Assembly (NCBI GenBank): GCA_900554745.1
Contig: USIU01000057.1
Coordinates: forward strand, 1 to 7,356
Reading direction: 5' to 3'
Length of the DNA stretch: 7,356 bases
Source of the DNA: an uncultured Leuconostoc sp.
GTDB taxonomy: Bacteria; Bacillota; Bacilli; Lactobacillales; Lactobacillaceae
In this document: piece after piece, positions 5,499 through 7,356 of the stretch
Numbering within the stretch: the stretch's first letter is position 1
Layout of the letters: each line of letters opens with the position of its first letter
Program-made: the position numbers and the translations under genes
The notes under the pieces: generated by a model
The model's database searches: none
Told to the model about the DNA's origin: nothing
Seen by the model: the letters and a program-made list of their open reading frames with translations, nothing else

Positions 5499-5985
5499 TG
5501 ACGCACAAATTGATTATTTTATGCAGGTGGCACTAAATGAGGCCAAACTGGCTGCCACTGAAGGCGAAGTGCCCATCGGTGCTGTGATTGTCAAAGATAA
5601 TCAGATTGTGGCGCGGGTACATAATCATCGGGAAGCCCATCAGCTGGCAACGGCACATGCTGAATTGCTGGCCATTGAAGCAGCAAATGACGCGTTGCAA
5701 TCTTGGCGTTTAGAAAATACGGCGCTATTTGTGACGCTTGAACCTTGTATTATGTGTGCGGGCGCGATTATCAATGCCCGTGTCCCAGTCGTTTATTATG
5801 GTGCTGATGACGCCAAGGGTGGGGCGACCCGTTCGTTGTATCAACTGTTGGAAGATGAACGCCTGAACCATCGTGTCGAGGTCCATCCGCAAGTTCGTGG
5901 TGATGAAGGTGGTGCGTTATTACAGGATTTTTTCGGTCAAATTAGAGCGCAACGGAAACGCAATAAAAAATCGCAAACATTGTAA
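5476..5985 (+). CDS. tadA: tRNA-specific adenosine deaminase TadA
   Basis: A 169-residue zinc enzyme that converts A34 to inosine in the tRNA-Arg(ACG) anticodon, letting one tRNA read CGU, CGC and CGA. The zinc/catalytic motifs are HAE at 61-63 and PCIMC at 90-94 (cysteines 91 and 94), with the family stretch VPIGAVIVKDNQIVA at 32-46 and DDAKGGATRSL at 111-121. The ATG at 5476 follows GGAGAG at 5465-5470 by five bases; the frame is open further upstream, but those starts would lengthen the overlap without a ribosome site. The gene overlaps the methyltransferase by 23 bases, suggesting coupling. The cysteine common in the VxxxEC segment of relatives is absent (RGDEGGALL), which should not affect catalysis. 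Confidence 0.95.
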   Translation: MSQIPTFSDAQIDYFMQVALNEAKLAATEGEVPIGAVIVKDNQIVARVHNHREAHQLATAHAELLAIEAANDALQSWRLENTALFVTLEPCIMCAGAIINARVPVVYYGADDAKGGATRSLYQLLEDERLNHRVEVHPQVRGDEGGALLQDFFGQIRAQRKRNKKSQTL

Positions 5986-6008
5986 CGCCCCGATTAATCA
6001 TTTCGTAG

Positions 6009-6014
6009 TATAAT
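6009..6014 (+). promoter_or_regulatory. -10 element upstream of the HD-domain gene
   Basis: A perfect TATAAT, 24 bases after the tadA stop. No good -35 at 16-18 bases: the closest match, TTGTAA at 5980-5985, has a 23-base spacer. Start expected near 6021. Confidence 0.45.
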
Positions 6015-6047
6015 AGCATCAGACTTACTAAAAGAGGCAAAATTTAC

Positions 6048-6566
6048 ATGCAAAATCCTAATGCTTGGCGTCTCGACCAAGAGTATTTAGCAATTGTTGA
6101 TGATTTATTACAACACGATGAAGTGCAACAACTCGCACAATATACGCAACATCATTTTTCTAACCGTTTACGGCACTCGATTTCAGTTTCTTATCAATCC
6201 TACGTGATTGCCAAAAAAATCGGCGCTGATGCCACAGCCACGGCACGGGCTGGCTTGTTACATGATCTTTTCTACTATGATTGGCGTGTGACAAAGTTTG
6301 AAGAAGGGTCACATGCCTATGTGCACCCACGTATCGCGCTGAAAAATGCGCAAAAAATCACGCATATTAGTGATAAAGAGGCAGATATCATTGTTAAGCA
6401 CATGTTTGGTGCTACGATTGCGTTGCCCAAATACCGTGAAAGCTGGATTGTTTCCATCGTCGATGATTTCGCAGCGGTTAATGAATATTTGGTACCCAAA
6501 GCCTATCTGACGTACTTCAAGTGGCAAGCCAAGGTTACAAAGAAAATGGCCGAAGTGTTTGCTTAA
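6048..6566 (+). CDS. HD-domain metal-dependent phosphohydrolase-like protein
   Basis: A 172-residue cytoplasmic protein of the HD superfamily, whose members hydrolyse phosphate esters of nucleotides or related molecules with bound metal. The metal ligands can be traced: H43 in LRHSISV, the HD pair H72-D73 in LLHDLFYYDW, further histidines H93 and H118 (VKHMFG), and D139/D140 in SIVDDFAA. AAAGAGG at 6031-6037 precedes the ATG by ten bases. No regulatory or sensory domain is fused to it. The substrate cannot be deduced. Placement between tadA and the SRP RNA gene does not reveal its role. Confidence 0.8.
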   Translation: MQNPNAWRLDQEYLAIVDDLLQHDEVQQLAQYTQHHFSNRLRHSISVSYQSYVIAKKIGADATATARAGLLHDLFYYDWRVTKFEEGSHAYVHPRIALKNAQKITHISDKEADIIVKHMFGATIALPKYRESWIVSIVDDFAAVNEYLVPKAYLTYFKWQAKVTKKMAEVFA

Positions 6567-6587
6567 AGCCTAAAAATTAGATATAAT
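6559..6587 (+). promoter_or_regulatory. Promoter of the SRP RNA gene
   Basis: A perfect TATAAT at 6582-6587 with a weak TTGCTT (3 of 6) at 6559-6564 and a 17-base spacer. The -35 overlaps the end of the HD-domain gene. Expected start is about 6594, where the folded RNA begins. Confidence 0.65.
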
Positions 6588-6593
6588 AGTAAA

Positions 6594-6673
6594 GCAGGCA
6601 AGCGTCGACTCTCGAACCGGGTCAGGACAGGAATGTAGCAGCCCTAAGGATGTTCGATGTTGTGCTTGTGTAC
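6594..6673 (+). ncRNA. ffs: Signal recognition particle RNA, small bacterial type
   Basis: The SRP RNA core that binds the Ffh M domain is clear: GGGTCAGGACAGGAATG at 6619-6635, followed by TAGCAGCCC. The GGAA tetraloop (6629-6632) is closed by ACA/TGT and flanked by the conserved GTCAGG and AGCAGC internal-loop strands. The outer sequences (GCAAGCGTCGA near 6598 and TCGATGTTGTGCTTGT near 6654) can pair to complete a single long hairpin. With Ffh this RNA targets membrane and secreted proteins to SecYEG. It is flanked by its own promoter and terminator. Ends are estimated. In Bacillus the same RNA also lies just before dnaX. Confidence 0.93.
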
Positions 6674-6678
6674 ATATT

Positions 6679-6700
6679 GACCGCATAGCGGTCTTTTTTT
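6679..6700 (+). terminator. Terminator of the SRP RNA gene
   Basis: A perfect six-base stem GACCGC/GCGGTC with an ATA loop (6679-6693), followed by seven T residues. Confidence 0.9.
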
Positions 6701-6751
6701 GTAAGTTAGCGTTGTAATTTGCAAAAAAAAGTTCCTCAGGAGGTGGTAACA

Positions 6752-7356
6752 GTGGCATATCAAGCATTATATCGGGTTTATCGACCACGAACATTTGATG
6801 ACATGATCGGTCAAGAAGTTATCACCCAAACACTTAAAAACGCGATTGAAACAGAACAAACCGGCCATGCCTATCTGTTTTCAGGACCACGTGGAACAGG
6901 GAAAACATCCGCAGCGAAAATATTTGCGCGTGAGGTCAATGGGATTGATCCGCAAACGGATGATGCCCAAATTCCCGATATTGTAGAATTTGATGCGGCG
7001 TCTAATAGTCGCGTTGAAGATATGCGCGATATTTTGGCGAACGTGGATTATGCACCGATTGAAGCGAAATACAGGGTTTACATCATTGACGAGGTTCATA
7101 TGCTCACAACCGAGGCGTTCAACGCCTTGCTCAAAACGCTTGAAGAACCTCCCGAACATGTCATATTCATTCTGGCAACTACCGAAGTTCACAAGCTTCC
7201 GCAGACAATTCTGTCACGCTGTCAGCGTTTCGATTTTCACAGAATCCCGCCCCGTGCAATAGCAGACAGACTGCTCTATGTTGCAAATCAGGAGGGCGTG
7301 ACACTGAGCGACAGTGCCGCAATGCTTGCCGCATCTGTTGCAGACGGTGCGTTGCG
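6752..7356 (+). CDS. dnaX: DNA polymerase III subunit gamma/tau, 5' part (cut by window end; possible chimera)
   Basis: The first 201 codons of the clamp-loader ATPase. The GTG start follows AGGAGG at 6738-6743 by eight bases. AAA+ landmarks: N-terminal MAYQALYRVYRPRTFDDMIGQ, Walker A GPRGTGKT (45-52), DAASNSRVEDMRDI (81-94), Walker B IIDEVHM (111-117), NALLKTLEEPP (124-134), sensor 1 ILATTE (140-145) and the SRC motif (155-157). The four-cysteine zinc module normally found between Walker A and DAASN is absent: residues 63-78 contain no cysteine and the linker is about 20 residues shorter than usual. From about position 7070 onward GC content and codon choice change and the protein resembles Clostridia DnaX, so the 3' portion may not belong to the same genome. 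The reading frame stays intact across this point. Confidence 0.92.
   Translation, partial: MAYQALYRVYRPRTFDDMIGQEVITQTLKNAIETEQTGHAYLFSGPRGTGKTSAAKIFAREVNGIDPQTDDAQIPDIVEFDAASNSRVEDMRDILANVDYAPIEAKYRVYIIDEVHMLTTEAFNALLKTLEEPPEHVIFILATTEVHKLPQTILSRCQRFDFHRIPPRAIADRLLYVANQEGVTLSDSAAMLAASVADGAL

Noticed and set aside
6733..6743. CCTC-AG-GAGG inverted repeat covering the dnaX ribosome site
   Set aside because: The loop would be only two bases, too tight to fold stably; it is better explained as a strong Shine-Dalgarno sequence next to a chance CCTC.
6881..7192. A 103-codon open frame on the - strand opposite dnaX
   Set aside because: It lies fully inside the AAA+ domain coding sequence, whose motifs are unmistakable in the + frame; no promoter or ribosome site is evident.
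1..7356. Mobile elements, CRISPR arrays, toxin-antitoxin pairs, phage genes or a new defence island
   Set aside because: No transposase, long terminal inverted repeats, regularly spaced repeats or small paired genes are seen; nearly all of the window is core translation, export and replication genes.

Overview
This window is a conserved stretch of bacterial chromosome from a Gram-positive lactic acid bacterium. Moderate GC, leucine read mostly as TTG and lysine as AAG in the ribosomal genes, strong AGGAGG-type ribosome sites and the protein sequences point to the Leuconostoc/Weissella group, with Weissella my best guess. The genus is an inference from composition and remembered family sequences, not from a search. 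All confident genes lie on the + strand.

Layout. (1) 1-1149: the 3' end of a multi-spanning membrane protein gene, a hairpin, and a TetR-family regulator. (2) 1146-1540: a promoter followed by rpmG (ribosomal protein L33) and secE (preprotein translocase); both genes are under 60 codons. (3) 1541-2286: a structured intergenic region with two hairpins, then nusG. (4) 2287-3555: a consensus promoter, a folded leader and rplK-rplA (L11, L1), overlapping by one base. (5) 3556-4736: a strong extended -10 promoter, an L10-type autoregulatory leader with an internal terminator, then rplJ-rplL (L10, L7/L12). (6) 4737-5985: several hairpins including a UUCG terminator, then an RsmC/YbxB-like methyltransferase overlapping tadA (tRNA adenosine deaminase). 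(7) 5986-6700: an HD-domain protein, then the small SRP RNA with its own promoter and terminator. (8) 6752-7356: the 5' part of dnaX (DNA polymerase III gamma/tau), cut by the window end.

How the genes work together. Most serve gene expression: ribosomal stalk and L1-arm proteins, a transcription elongation factor, rRNA and tRNA modification, and protein export (SecE and SRP RNA). The r-protein operons carry leaders of the kind through which L1 and L10 repress their own synthesis. The upstream membrane protein/TetR pair looks like an unrelated accessory unit.

I do not see a new defence, mobile or biosynthetic system. The observations most worth checking are: a probable sequence discontinuity inside dnaX near 7070, after which GC, codon choice and protein sequence look like a different (Clostridia-like) source; the absence of the usual four-cysteine zinc module in the DnaX N-terminal domain; the double-hairpin leader in front of nusG; and the run of hairpins after rplL.
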